NCBI RefSeq assembly: GCF_021390435.2
Contig: NZ_JAJVCN010000003.1
Location: forward strand, 1,369,501-1,433,500
Direction: 5' to 3'
DNA length: 64,000 nucleotides
Source: Kibdelosporangium philippinense
GTDB taxonomy: Bacteria; Actinomycetota; Actinomycetes; Mycobacteriales; Pseudonocardiaceae
Each line of letters starts with the position of its first letter. Position 1 is the stretch's first letter. Both the position numbers and the translations under genes were made by a program. Below, piece after piece: positions 6,972 through 16,661 of the stretch. The notes under the pieces were generated by a model. The model was given only the letters and a program-made list of their open reading frames with translations. It had not been told where the DNA came from and ran no database searches.

Positions 6972-9900
6972 CTACAGCTCAGGCAAGGTCGGCGGGCCGA
7001 CGGCCGGGCGAGTCTCCAGTGCGTCAAACGCCAGCCGAACCGCGGTATCCAGCTGTGGGTCCCGACCGGCGGCGTAATCCATTGGCGTGGCAGGGACTTC
7101 GACATCGGGGTCGACCCCATGGTTCTCCACGCCCCAACCGGGACCCTGCATCCACGTGGCATAAGTCGGCTGCGTGACCAAAGTCCCGTCAACCAAGTGA
7201 TACCGGCTGTCGATCCCGATCGTCCCGCCCCAAGTCCGCATGCCGACAACGGGCCCAAGCGCCAAAGCCTTGATCGCCGCGTTGATAACATCCCCGTCCG
7301 ACCCGGTCTGCTCATCGGCCACGGCCACAATCGGCCCGCGCGGAGCGTCCTGCGGATAAGACTCCGGCCGTGTCCCGTCCCGGCTGATCTGCCAGCCGAC
7401 CACCCGCCGAGCCAGCTTCTCGATAACCAGCTGCGAAAGGTGCCCGCCGCGATTCTCCCGAGTGTCAACCACAAGCGCGTCCCTGCGCATCTCCAACCGG
7501 AGATCACGGTGCAGCTGCGCCCATCCAGCCGAAAGCATGTCGGGCAGATGCAAATACCCGACTCGACCCGAAGACAACGTGTGCACGTGCTCCCGGCGAT
7601 CAGCGACCCAAGCGTGATAGCGCAAAGGCGTATCGTCCAACAAAGGCACGACGACAACCCGACGCGAAGCCCCGCCAGCCGCAGGACCAACCGTCAACTC
7701 GACCGGCTTGCCGGCAGATCCTGCCAAAAGCGCGGCGGGCCCCCAAGTCCCGACAGCGCGTCCATCAACAGCAAGGATCGCATCGCCAACCCGCACACCA
7801 ACTCCAGGAGCACGCAACGGCGACCGCGCGTCAGGATCCGAAGTCTCGGCAGGCAGAATCCTTTCGATACGCCAAAATCCGGCCGAATCCGGCGCCAAGT
7901 CCGCCCCAAGCAACCCAACCCGTACCCGCGGATCCGGCGAATCACGCGTCTCAGAGACATACGCATGCGAAGTGCCGAGCTCACCGTGAACCTCCCAGAT
8001 CAGGTCCACGAGATCGTCGTAAGAACCCAAGCGCGGCAACAAAGTCCGGTAACGTTCAAGTTGAGCATCCCAGTCGACACCGCCCATGTCGCTGCGCCAG
8101 AAGCGATCGCGCATCAGGCGTCCGGCTTCGTTGTACGACTGGCGCCATTCCGCGGGCGGGTCGATGGTCACGCGGATCCGCGACAGGTCGATGTCGACGT
8201 TGTCCGAGCTGTCGTCATCCGCCTTGTGTTCCGACGGCATCGCGCGCAATGAGCGGCCGTCGTGCACCACGATTCTCTTGCCATCACCGCTGACCCAGAA
8301 TTCGTCGAGCGCGTCGACCAAGGTCTCCGTACGGCGCTTTTCGAAATCGAACCGCACCAAGGAGGACCGAGGCGCGCTGTCGTCGCTCGACGCCAGATCA
8401 TGCCCGAGTTCGCCGGACAGCGATCGTGTCATCCACAACACGCCGCCCTTCGCCGGATACAGCGACCAATACCGCGCCGCGGGCACCGGGAACGGCACGA
8501 GTCGCTCGGCGATCCCTTCGATGTCAACGGAAACGCGCGGGGTCGTCTCGTCATCCTCGGTTTTCTCGTCGTCGTCCGACTCGGTGACCGGGCGCCCTTG
8601 CAGCTGGGGCGCGAAGGGCGATGGCGTCGTCGCCGACAACGGCACGAGATACGGCAACGACCCGGTCGCGAAGTACATGTCGAACACGTGCGCGTCGTAG
8701 CGCGGATCGAAGCTGCGCGCCGACAGGAACACCAAATACTTGCCGTCGGTGGTGAAAATCGGTTCGTGATCGTCGAACCGCAGCGGCGTCACGTCCACAA
8801 TGGACAAATTCGTGGTGTCGGCCATCCTGATCTGACGCAGGGGCGGCGGGCCGGGGTGGGACCATGCGAGCCAGCCGGAGTCCGGGGAGAACTGCAGGCC
8901 GGTCGGATCGCCGTCGTCCACCTTGGTGACCGTACGAATCTCGCCGGTCTCCACCTCCACGAGCAGCACGCGGCCGTCGTGCGTGACCACTCCGACCCTG
9001 CGGCCGTCGGGCGTCGCGACCAGTTCGTGGACGCGCCCGAACTGTCCCGTGCCGACGCGTCGAGGTGCGCCGCCTTCGACGGGCACGATCTCCAGCGATT
9101 CCTCGCCTTCGACATCGGTCACCCAGATGACGTGCCCAGTTGTCCCGAGGACCTGCGGAAGTCGTGCGCGCACACCAGGTTCGGCGGTCAACGCGCGCGC
9201 CGGTCCGTCCTGGTGCGTCAACCAGTGCACGGTCCCGCGTACCTCGACAGCGCTCGCGCGACCTGTGTGGTCAGGGGCGGCTTCGCCGAGCGACCATCGG
9301 GCCGAGATCGGGTACTGCTGACGGGAAACACGTGGTCCGCCAAGCTTGATCGGCAGCAGCCGTGGCTCGGCGTCCAGGCTGTCCAAGATCCACAGATCGC
9401 CCGCGGAGTGGTACACCACGCGGGCTCCATCGGTTGACGCGTTGCGGGCGTAGAACTCGTGCTTGGTGTGCTGCCGCAGATCCGTGCCGTCCGGAAGGCA
9501 GGAGTAGACGTTGCCGACGCCCGAATGGTCTGACAGGAAAGCGATCCGGTCACCGACCCACATCGGCGACACCAGGCTGGAGTCCAATTCGGACAAAATG
9601 CGGCTGAACTCGCCGGAGCCAGCCGTGTCCACCCAGAACCGGCCGACCGTGCCGCCTCGGTAGCGCTTCCACCACGCCGGATCGTCCGAATCCCGCGACT
9701 GCAGGAGCACCGCGCCATCTTCGCGGTACGTGATGTCGCCGACCGGGCCCCACGGCAACTGGCGCGGCTGACCGTCGAGCGGGATCGCGTATGCCCACGT
9801 ACGGCGAAACTGTGCTTGCGACACGGAACTGATCGCGAGCACCTCGCCGGCCGGATTCCAGCCGAGTCCCGCGGTTTTGACCGAGCCCCAATAGGTCAGC

Positions 9901-10139
9901 CTGCGACTTTCCCCGCCGTCGACCGGCGCAACGTGCACCTCGGGCTCGACGTCCCTTGTGCTGGTCCACGCGACGTGCCTGCCGTCCGGCGAGATGCGCG
10001 GCCGGGTCACCGGAACCTGATCACCGGACACCCGCCAGGCACGGCCACCGTCCATCGGCGCGAGCCAGACATCCTCCTCGGCCACGAACGTGACAAGATC
10101 GCCGTGCACGTGGGGAAACCGCAGATACGCGTTATTCAC
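6972..10139 (-). CDS. Tricorn-type S41 protease
   Basis: Large cytoplasmic peptidase of the tricorn core family (S41), expected to trim peptides downstream of the proteasome or Clp. About 1055 residues. N-terminal half: beta-propeller with WD/TolB-like repeats (VTRPRISPDGRHVAWTST, LQFSPDSGWLAWS). Then the tricorn C1 helical domain with LGTSHAYV holding the catalytic His, a PDZ domain (VGVRVGDAILAVDGRAVG) and the S41 core with VVDTRENRGGHLSQLV and ADEQTGSDGDVINAAIKA carrying the nucleophile Ser. The reading frame is open to 10196, but that would overrun the divergent methyltransferase start; GTG at 10139 (VNNAYLRFPHVHGD) with GGTAAG upstream is preferred. Confidence 0.92.
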   Translation of the reverse strand: MNNAYLRFPHVHGDLVTFVAEEDVWLAPMDGGRAWRVSGDQVPVTRPRISPDGRHVAWTSTRDVEPEVHVAPVDGGESRRLTYWGSVKTAGLGWNPAGEVLAISSVSQAQFRRTWAYAIPLDGQPRQLPWGPVGDITYREDGAVLLQSRDSDDPAWWKRYRGGTVGRFWVDTAGSGEFSRILSELDSSLVSPMWVGDRIAFLSDHSGVGNVYSCLPDGTDLRQHTKHEFYARNASTDGARVVYHSAGDLWILDSLDAEPRLLPIKLGGPRVSRQQYPISARWSLGEAAPDHTGRASAVEVRGTVHWLTHQDGPARALTAEPGVRARLPQVLGTTGHVIWVTDVEGEESLEIVPVEGGAPRRVGTGQFGRVHELVATPDGRRVGVVTHDGRVLLVEVETGEIRTVTKVDDGDPTGLQFSPDSGWLAWSHPGPPPLRQIRMADTTNLSIVDVTPLRFDDHEPIFTTDGKYLVFLSARSFDPRYDAHVFDMYFATGSLPYLVPLSATTPSPFAPQLQGRPVTESDDDEKTEDDETTPRVSVDIEGIAERLVPFPVPAARYWSLYPAKGGVLWMTRSLSGELGHDLASSDDSAPRSSLVRFDFEKRRTETLVDALDEFWVSGDGKRIVVHDGRSLRAMPSEHKADDDSSDNVDIDLSRIRVTIDPPAEWRQSYNEAGRLMRDRFWRSDMGGVDWDAQLERYRTLLPRLGSYDDLVDLIWEVHGELGTSHAYVSETRDSPDPRVRVGLLGADLAPDSAGFWRIERILPAETSDPDARSPLRAPGVGVRVGDAILAVDGRAVGTWGPAALLAGSAGKPVELTVGPAAGGASRRVVVVPLLDDTPLRYHAWVADRREHVHTLSSGRVGYLHLPDMLSAGWAQLHRDLRLEMRRDALVVDTRENRGGHLSQLVIEKLARRVVGWQISRDGTRPESYPQDAPRGPIVAVADEQTGSDGDVINAAIKALALGPVVGMRTWGGTIGIDSRYHLVDGTLVTQPTYATWMQGPGWGVENHGVDPDVEVPATPMDYAAGRDPQLDTAVRLAFDALETRPAVGPPTLPEL

Positions 10140-10175
10140 TCGAACCAACTTACCGTCGCCGATAGGTTGTCCGGC

Positions 10176-11009
10176 GTGGCCGAGCAAAGTTGGCAATGGG
10201 ACCCCTCGCTCTATTCGGGCAGCGCGCGGTACTACCCGCGAGGACGCATGCCGTACCCGAAAGCACTCGCGGACGCGCTTGCTGCGGAACTGGAACTGGA
10301 CGGATCAGGCCGTCTGCTCGACATCGGCTGCGGTCCCGGTTCGCTGACCCTGCTGTTGGCCGACCGGTTCGAGCAGGCAATCGGAGTCGACGCAGACCCG
10401 GACATGCTCAACGAAGCCAGCCGCCTCGCAGCCGAAGCCAATGTCGACAACACGCAATGGCATCACCTGCGCGCGGAGGATCTGCCCGCATCATTGGGCA
10501 CGTTCCGCCTGGTGACGTTCGCGCAGTCCTTCCATTGGATGGACCGGCCAAAAGTCGCCGCGATCGCGCGCGGAATGCTGGCGACGGACGGTGCCGTCGC
10601 ACATGTCCACGCCGTAACCCACGAAGGCATTGAGGGCACGGAAGCCCTGCCGCATCCACGTCCACCGCACGCGGCAATCACGGAACTGGTGCGGAGTTAC
10701 CTCGGCCCGACTCGACGCGCTGGCCAAGGCACGCTCCCGAATGGCACGGCTCGCGGCGAGGACGCGATCTACCGGGCCGCGGGCTTCACCGGTCCGCAGC
10801 ACATCGAGATCCCTGGCCGGGTGCTCACCCGCAGCGCAGACGAGGTCGTGGCTGCGGTGTTCTCACTGTCCAGCGCGGCACCACACCTGTTCGGCGACGA
10901 GCTCCCGAAGTTCGAAGCTGAACTAAGGAAGCTGCTGCATGACGCCAGTCCAACCGGAACCTTCAGCGAGCAAACCCGCGAGATAGCTGTCCACATCTGG
11001 CGACCATAA
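10176..11009 (+). CDS. Class I SAM-dependent methyltransferase
   Basis: Rossmann-fold methyltransferase of the UbiE/Methyltransf_11 type, 277 residues. Motif I is LLDIGCGPGSLTLLLAD, the acidic SAM-binding residue follows in AIGVDADPDML, and the motif II region is FAQSFHWMD, common in trans-aconitate-like methyltransferases. Substrate unknown. The open frame begins at 9816 but the GTG at 10176 (AEQSWQWDPSLYSG) is chosen; TAGGTT just upstream could be a -10 box of a leaderless mRNA. Only about 36 bp separate it from the divergent protease start, so the promoters overlap. Confidence 0.88.
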   Translation: MAEQSWQWDPSLYSGSARYYPRGRMPYPKALADALAAELELDGSGRLLDIGCGPGSLTLLLADRFEQAIGVDADPDMLNEASRLAAEANVDNTQWHHLRAEDLPASLGTFRLVTFAQSFHWMDRPKVAAIARGMLATDGAVAHVHAVTHEGIEGTEALPHPRPPHAAITELVRSYLGPTRRAGQGTLPNGTARGEDAIYRAAGFTGPQHIEIPGRVLTRSADEVVAAVFSLSSAAPHLFGDELPKFEAELRKLLHDASPTGTFSEQTREIAVHIWRP

Positions 11010-11018
11010 CCCCACGCC

Positions 11019-11292
11019 GTGTCCACCATTCCAACACTGTGTGTCCACCATTCCGGAACAGCGTGTCCACCATTCCGACACAGTGAGATGCACTTTGCGG
11101 CACACCGAAATCCCCGACGGGGCGCCAATGTGTATTTCGGTGTGCCGGAACGGTGGACACGATGTGCTGCAACGGTGGACACGGTGTGCCGGAACGGTGG
11201 ACACGGTGTGCCGGAACGGTGGACACGATGTGCTGCAACGGTCGACACGATGTGCGGGAACGGTGGACACGGTGTGCCGGAACGGTGGACAC
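11019..11292. repeat. Inverted array of 22-bp tandem repeats around a central hairpin
   Basis: Right side: seven contiguous 22-bp units from 11139 to 11292 of type ggtgtgccggaacggtgg+acac, with variants gatgtgctgcaacggtgg. Left side: three units from 11019 to 11084 in opposite orientation (gtgtccaccattcc...). The centre has a 14-bp perfect stem, cggcacaccgaaat (11098-11111) against atttcggtgtgccg (11134-11147), with a nested ccccgacgggg loop. 22 is not a multiple of three, so the open frames across it are not genes. Located between convergent genes; may end transcription from both sides. Confidence 0.9.
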
Positions 11293-11317
11293 GGCGTGGT
11301 CTAGCTGGGTCTGGGGG

Positions 11318-12013
11318 TTAGCTGGGCCAGTAGTGGCGCCATTCTTCTTCGGTCAGGTTTGCCGGGTCTAGGCCTGCGTCTTTTGCCGCGCGCTCGGCTG
11401 TCCGGATGTTTTCGGCGAATTTTCGGGCTACCGCGCGGACGTCGCCTTCTGGTTCTTCTCCGGCGATCTTGGCGCGGGCTGCTGTGGCGAAGAGCTGCTC
11501 GGCTGGGCTGTCGCCCGACGGCAGGAGGTCGGGTGGGAAGCCTGCGCGCGCTGTACGTTGGGCGAGTTTTGCGGCGAGGGCCAGGGCGGGGGCGCCGAGG
11601 GCGACGCCGTCGATGCTGGATTCGCGCTTCTTCTCGTCCTGCTTCAGCTCTTCCCAGCGTTTTTCCTGCGTTGCCGAGTCGCGGACCGCTGGGTCTGTCG
11701 CGAAGACGTGGGGGTGGCGGCCGATCAGTTTCGCGGACAGGGCCGCGGCCACGTCGTCAATCGTGAACGGGTCGGACGGGTCTTCCTGCGCGACGCGGGC
11801 GTGGAACAACACTTGCAGCAAGACGTCGCCGAGTTCTTCACGCAACGCCGTACGGTCGCCGTCCTCGATTGCTTCGATCAGCTCGAAGCATTCTTCGATC
11901 AGGTATTGCCGCAACGACTCGTGGGTCTGCTCCGCATCCCATGGGCAGCCGCCCGGGGAGCGGAGGCGGTCCATCACCGCCGCCGCTTCGAGCAACTTCT
12001 CGCCTGGGGTCAC
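11318..12013 (-). CDS. mazG: MazG nucleoside triphosphate pyrophosphohydrolase
   Basis: House-cleaning NTP pyrophosphatase (NTP to NMP plus PPi), cytoplasmic, all-alpha fold. 231 residues. The N-terminal MazG domain is evident: SPGGCPWDAEQTHESLRQYL, then the metal-binding acidic set in LIEECFELIEAIEDGD and REELGDVLLQVLFHARVA, and AKLIGRHPHVF. The second half is a divergent C-terminal domain as in Rv1021. The GTG start overlaps the stop of the upstream lipoprotein gene (GTGA), so translation is coupled; part of the mfd-lipoprotein-mazG run. Confidence 0.95.
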   Translation of the reverse strand: MTPGEKLLEAAAVMDRLRSPGGCPWDAEQTHESLRQYLIEECFELIEAIEDGDRTALREELGDVLLQVLFHARVAQEDPSDPFTIDDVAAALSAKLIGRHPHVFATDPAVRDSATQEKRWEELKQDEKKRESSIDGVALGAPALALAAKLAQRTARAGFPPDLLPSGDSPAEQLFATAARAKIAGEEPEGDVRAVARKFAENIRTAERAAKDAGLDPANLTEEEWRHYWPS

Positions 12014-12972
12014 GGCTGGGTCGACTTGGCCTGGAAGACCGTGCTGATGTTGGTGGCCTCTTCACCGGACACGACCTTGAGGGTCACCGGGTCCCACTTG
12101 CCGAACCGCGGGTTTGGCTGCACCGGCACCACCGAGGCGAGCAACGTCAACTGCCCCTGGCCGATCTGTGCGAGCTCAACCGGCTTCAGTTCGGGGATGG
12201 TCACCTCGGCAGGCGGGGTGACCGCACGCCGTGCCTTCATGAACAGCACCAGGTAGCCGCCCTGGTTACCGGTCAGCCGGGTGGCGATGACCTCGCCCGC
12301 GGGCACGTTGTAGTACGGCGAAGCGGCCAGCGTCAGCAGGTTGCTTGGGTCCTGGAGGGCTGCCTCCGGGCCGAACACGCTGTTGAGGAACGGCTCGCCC
12401 ATCGCCTCCGGCGCGGCCTGGATCAACGCGGTCGACTGAGCCGGGTTCTCGGCGATCTTGCGCGCCAGTTCCACAGCGGCGTCAGCGTCCTGCAGCACGA
12501 CCGCGTCGAACGTGACGGACGAACGACCGAGCGCCCTGCGGCCAACCTCGGCCAGCGCCAGCCGGGCGCGGGCGAGGTCCTTGGGCTGGAACGCCGCGTC
12601 CACGATCGACTGGAACGGATCGCTCTGCGTCGCCCCGGGGCCGGTCAGGACCGGGATCGCGGCCTCGGCCTGCGCGTCGGTGATCTGGATGCCCAAGCGC
12701 CGGGCGGCGTCCGCGGCCAGCTGGTTGATCGCCTGCTGCCCGACGATGCCACGCGAGACCTGGTCCAGCTTGTGCTGGCGCGCCTGGTCCTGCACGGCCT
12801 GGTTGGTGGCCAGCAGGTCGTTGAGCGTCCGCTGGATCTGCTCAACCGTGGACACCTTCGCGTCACCGACGGTCAACGCGACCTTCGGGTCGCCCTGTCC
12901 CGCACTGCACCCGGCCACGAGCAGGGCCGTTGCGGTGATCATCCCGATTGAGCGGCGCATGGCAGTCGTCAC
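12010..12972 (-). CDS. SurA-like lipoprotein
   Basis: Exported lipoprotein with a SurA N-terminal-like helical chaperone domain, probably assisting folding of exported proteins outside the membrane. About 320 residues. Lipobox LLVAGC follows a short basic signal (MRRSIGMITATA). Residues 30-110 are helical with VTVGDAKVSTV-type opening and QTLNDLLATN-like helices; I see no rotamase (parvulin) motif. Start could be GTG at 12972 with GAGAGG upstream, ATG at 12960, or further out at 12996. Lies between mfd and mazG; function in that context is not known. Confidence 0.8.
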   Translation of the reverse strand: MTTAMRRSIGMITATALLVAGCSAGQGDPKVALTVGDAKVSTVEQIQRTLNDLLATNQAVQDQARQHKLDQVSRGIVGQQAINQLAADAARRLGIQITDAQAEAAIPVLTGPGATQSDPFQSIVDAAFQPKDLARARLALAEVGRRALGRSSVTFDAVVLQDADAAVELARKIAENPAQSTALIQAAPEAMGEPFLNSVFGPEAALQDPSNLLTLAASPYYNVPAGEVIATRLTGNQGGYLVLFMKARRAVTPPAEVTIPELKPVELAQIGQGQLTLLASVVPVQPNPRFGKWDPVTLKVVSGEEATNISTVFQAKSTQP

Positions 12973-13000
12973 AGTGGTTAGCCTCTCATAGGACAATCTG

Positions 13001-16000
13001 TCACCCGACTGGGGCCGGGGCGATCACCAGGCTGGCCAGGAAGTCCGAGCACCACTTGAGAAGCTCCTGGTCACGCAGTTGCGACGCACCTATCCGGCCA
13101 CCGGCAGGTCCTTCCGTTGGCCGGGGCACGGTCACGGTGTTCGTAACCGCTTTGTAGTTCGCCTTGGGGTACAGCCGCTTGAGCCGCACGAGCTGGGAGT
13201 CGCGCAGGTCCAATGGGGTGAACCTGATCGACGCGCCCTGGGTGGTGACCTCGGTGACGCCGTACTGACGGCACGTCTGCCGGAACGCGGCGACCGCGAA
13301 GAGCCGCTCGACCGGCAACGGCGGCGCGCCATAGCGGTCCTTGAGCTCTTCCATCACGCCTGCGAGCTCGTCGGCGTCACGGGCCGAGGCGATCTTGCGG
13401 TACGCCTCGAGCCGCAAACGCTCGCCTGGCACGTAGTCATGCGGGATGTGCGCGTCGACCGGCAAGTCGACCCGGACATCGGCGAGCTCCTCCTCGCCTT
13501 CCGGCGCGTCGGCGCCCGCGTGCTTGCGGAACGCCTCGACGGCCTCGCCGACAAGCCGGACGTACAGGTCGAAGCCGACGCCAGCGATGTGTCCGGACTG
13601 CTCGGCGCCAAGGATGTTGCCGGCGCCGCGGATCTCCAGGTCCTTCATTGCCACGGCCATACCGGCGCCGAGCTCGGTGTTCTGCGCGATGGTCGCGAGC
13701 CGGTCGTGCGCGGTCTCGGTGAGCGGCGCCTCCGGTGGGTACAGGAAGTACGCGTACCCGCGCTCGCGGCCACGGCCGACGCGGCCGCGCAGCTGGTGTA
13801 GCTGTGCGAGGCCCAGCAAGTCACCGCGTTCGACGATCAGCGTGTTGGCGTTGGAGATGTCCAGGCCGGTCTCGACGATCGTGGTGGACACGAGCACGTC
13901 GTGTTCACGTTCCCAGAAGCCCTGGATGATCTTTTCGAGGCGGTCCTCGTTCATCTGGCCGTGCGCGGTGACCACGCGTGCTTCGGGCACGAGTTCACGG
14001 ATCCGCTTGGCGGCCCGTTCGATCGACGAGACCCGGTTGTGCACGAAGAAGACCTGGCCGTCACGCAGCAGCTCACGCCGGATCGCCGCGCCAACCTGCT
14101 TGTCGTCGTACCCGCCGACATAGGTCAGGATCGGGTGCCGGTCCTCCGGCGGGGTCAGGATCGTGGACATCTCGCGGATGCCCGCGAGCGACATCTCCAG
14201 CGTGCGCGGGATCGGCGTCGCGGACATGGTCAGCACGTCCACGTGCGTGCGCAGTGCCTTGATGTGTTCCTTGTGCTCGACGCCGAAGCGCTGCTCCTCG
14301 TCGACGATCACCAGGCCGAGGTCCTTGTAGCGGATTCCGGTCTGCAGCAGGCGATGCGTGCCGATCACGATGTCGACTTCGCCGTCCGCGAGGCCCGCGA
14401 TGACCTTCTCGGAGTCCATCGGATCGGTGAACCGGGACAGGCCTTTGACGTTCACCGGGAACGACCGCATGCGCTCGGCGAACGTGTTCAGGTGCTGCTG
14501 CGCCAGCAGGGTGGTCGGCACGAGCACGACGACCTGCTTGCCGTCCTGTACCGCCTTGAACGCCGCACGGACCGCGATCTCGGTCTTGCCGTAGCCGACG
14601 TCACCGCAGATCACGCGGTCCATCGGGACACCGCGTTCCATGTCCGCCTTGACCTCGTCGATCGCGGCCATCTGGTCGGCGGTCTCGGTGAAGGGGAACG
14701 CGTCCTCCAGCTCACGCTGCCACGGCGTGTCCGCGCCGAACGCGTGCCCTGGCGCGGACTGCCGGGCCGCGTAGAGCTGCACGAGCTCGGCCGCGATCTG
14801 CTTGACTGCCTTGCGCGCCTTGGCTTTCGTGTTCTTCCAGTCCGAACCGCCGAGCTTGTTCAGCGTCGGCAGTTCGCCGCCGACATAGCGGGAGACCTCG
14901 TCGAGCTGGTCGGTCGGCACGAAAAGCCGGTCCCCTGGCTGGCCACGCTTCGACGACGCGTACTCAAGCACGAGGTATTCACGAGTCGCGCCCGCGACCG
15001 TGCGCTGGACCATCTCGATGTACTTGCCGATGCCGTGCTGCTCGTGCACCACGTAGTCGCCGGTCTTGAGCGCCAACGGGTCGACGGCGTTGCGGCGCCG
15101 CGACGGCATCTTCGCCGACATGTCCTTTGTGGACGTCCCATGCCGTCCGCCGGTCAGATCCGTCTCAGTCAGCACGACCAACGCGGAATCCGGCGCGATG
15201 AAGCCGTCTTCGAGCGCGCCACGCACAACCGTGACCACGCCAGGCTCAGGCGCCTCGGTCAGACCATCGGGCGCAAAGCGCGCCGCGACCTCAGCATCAC
15301 CGAGTTGCTCAACCGCGCGCTGCGCCGTACCTGTACCGGGCACAACCAGGACCGCCGCGCCGCCAGCCGCCGTATGCGCGCGCAGGTCCGTAAAGGCGCG
15401 CTCGACGTCTCCGCGATACGAGTCGACCTGCTTGATGCCAAGCGACAGCACGTCCGGCGAGCCCGTGAGCTGGCTCAGCGTCCACCAGCGACGCCCTGTC
15501 TCACGCGCGTGCGTGACGACTTCGCCCAGCTCGCGGTACGCCGAAGCACCGAGGTCGATCGGCGCCTTACCGCCACCGGCCGCGGCCATCCACGAGGCCT
15601 CGAGGAACTCCTGACCAGTGCGAACGAGATCGTGTGCGCGCGTGCGGATCTTCTCGGGGTCGACCACGAGCACGTGCGAACCCTCCGGCAGCACGTCGGT
15701 GAGCAGCTCGAGCTCGCCGACGCAGAGCACCGGAATCAGCGCCTCCATGCCCTCGACCGGGATGCCACCGGACAGCTTGGTGAGCATCTCGGCCAGGTGC
15801 TCGTCGCCAGCGTGATCAGTCGCCAGCTCAGCGGCGCGGCGCTTCACATCCTCGGTGAGCAGCAACTCACGGCACGGCGGCGCGGTCACCTCGGTGACCT
15901 TGGTCGGCAGCGAGCGCTGGTCAGCGACGGCGAACGGCCGGATCTCGCTGACCTCATCACCCCAGAACTCGATTCGGTACGGGTGCTCGGCCGTCGGCGG

Positions 16001-16558
16001 GAACAGGTCGAGAATGCCGCCGCGGACCGCGAACTCGCCACGCTTCTCGACCATGTCGACACGGGTGTACGCGAGGACAACGAGGCGCTCGATCAGCCCG
16101 TCGAAGTCGTGCTCGTCGCCTGTCTTGAGGTGCACAGGAACGAGTTCGCCCAGGCCAGGGGCCATTGGCTGGATCAAGCTGCGCACGGTCGAGACGATGA
16201 CCTTGAGCGCCGGACCCTCCGGGTGAGCGAGCCGGTGCAGGACAGACAGCCGCTGCGCGACCGTGTCCGCGCGTGGGGACAGCCGCTCATGCGGCAACGT
16301 TTCCCACGAGGGGAAAGCCGCGACGACGTCCTTACCGAGCAAATCCCCCAAAGCTGCTGTTAAGTCGTCGGCCTCCCGGCCCGTCGCGGTCACTGCCAGC
16401 ACCGTCGAGTGGGCAGCGAGCGTCGCGGCCACCACCGGGCGAACCGCGGGCGGGCCTTCGAGTTCGTAGACAGGCGCGCCAGCGGCTTCGGCGACGGCCA
16501 TGACCGCGGGATCAGCGGACAGGCCGGCCAACAGACCAGTCAGCGGAGCGTGAGTCAC
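13001..16558 (-). CDS. mfd: Transcription-repair coupling factor
   Basis: Mfd translocase that removes RNA polymerase stalled at lesions and recruits UvrA. 1185 residues, full length. Order: N-terminal UvrB-like module (SWETLPHERLSPRADTVAQR), RNAP-binding CarD-like domain (LKTGDYVVHEQHGIGKY), then the SF2 motor with Walker A CGDVGYGKTEIAVRAAFKAV, DEEQRFGVEHKE (DEEQ box), TMSATPIPRTLEMSL, and helicase C-terminal motifs (TTIVETGLDISNANTLIVER, QLRGRVGRGRERGYAYF), and the TRCF C-terminal domain. GTG start at 16558. Strongly conserved and single copy; anchors the synteny with Rv1020. Confidence 0.98.
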   Translation of the reverse strand: MTHAPLTGLLAGLSADPAVMAVAEAAGAPVYELEGPPAVRPVVAATLAAHSTVLAVTATGREADDLTAALGDLLGKDVVAAFPSWETLPHERLSPRADTVAQRLSVLHRLAHPEGPALKVIVSTVRSLIQPMAPGLGELVPVHLKTGDEHDFDGLIERLVVLAYTRVDMVEKRGEFAVRGGILDLFPPTAEHPYRIEFWGDEVSEIRPFAVADQRSLPTKVTEVTAPPCRELLLTEDVKRRAAELATDHAGDEHLAEMLTKLSGGIPVEGMEALIPVLCVGELELLTDVLPEGSHVLVVDPEKIRTRAHDLVRTGQEFLEASWMAAAGGGKAPIDLGASAYRELGEVVTHARETGRRWWTLSQLTGSPDVLSLGIKQVDSYRGDVERAFTDLRAHTAAGGAAVLVVPGTGTAQRAVEQLGDAEVAARFAPDGLTEAPEPGVVTVVRGALEDGFIAPDSALVVLTETDLTGGRHGTSTKDMSAKMPSRRRNAVDPLALKTGDYVVHEQHGIGKYIEMVQRTVAGATREYLVLEYASSKRGQPGDRLFVPTDQLDEVSRYVGGELPTLNKLGGSDWKNTKAKARKAVKQIAAELVQLYAARQSAPGHAFGADTPWQRELEDAFPFTETADQMAAIDEVKADMERGVPMDRVICGDVGYGKTEIAVRAAFKAVQDGKQVVVLVPTTLLAQQHLNTFAERMRSFPVNVKGLSRFTDPMDSEKVIAGLADGEVDIVIGTHRLLQTGIRYKDLGLVIVDEEQRFGVEHKEHIKALRTHVDVLTMSATPIPRTLEMSLAGIREMSTILTPPEDRHPILTYVGGYDDKQVGAAIRRELLRDGQVFFVHNRVSSIERAAKRIRELVPEARVVTAHGQMNEDRLEKIIQGFWEREHDVLVSTTIVETGLDISNANTLIVERGDLLGLAQLHQLRGRVGRGRERGYAYFLYPPEAPLTETAHDRLATIAQNTELGAGMAVAMKDLEIRGAGNILGAEQSGHIAGVGFDLYVRLVGEAVEAFRKHAGADAPEGEEELADVRVDLPVDAHIPHDYVPGERLRLEAYRKIASARDADELAGVMEELKDRYGAPPLPVERLFAVAAFRQTCRQYGVTEVTTQGASIRFTPLDLRDSQLVRLKRLYPKANYKAVTNTVTVPRPTEGPAGGRIGASQLRDQELLKWCSDFLASLVIAPAPVG

Positions 16559-16661
16559 GGAAGCATCCCCTTGCCGAAGAGTCGGACCTCAACAAGCTTA
16601 CGTCGGTGGTCCGACAGACCCGGTTCGCGTCACACGTGAGGGGAACATTTAACGCGTTCAA

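Noticed and set aside
11019..11292. CRISPR array
   Set aside because: The repeats are contiguous without spacers, change orientation at the centre, and no cas genes are present.
13901..16363. 820-residue plus-strand frame
   Set aside because: Antisense shadow of mfd.
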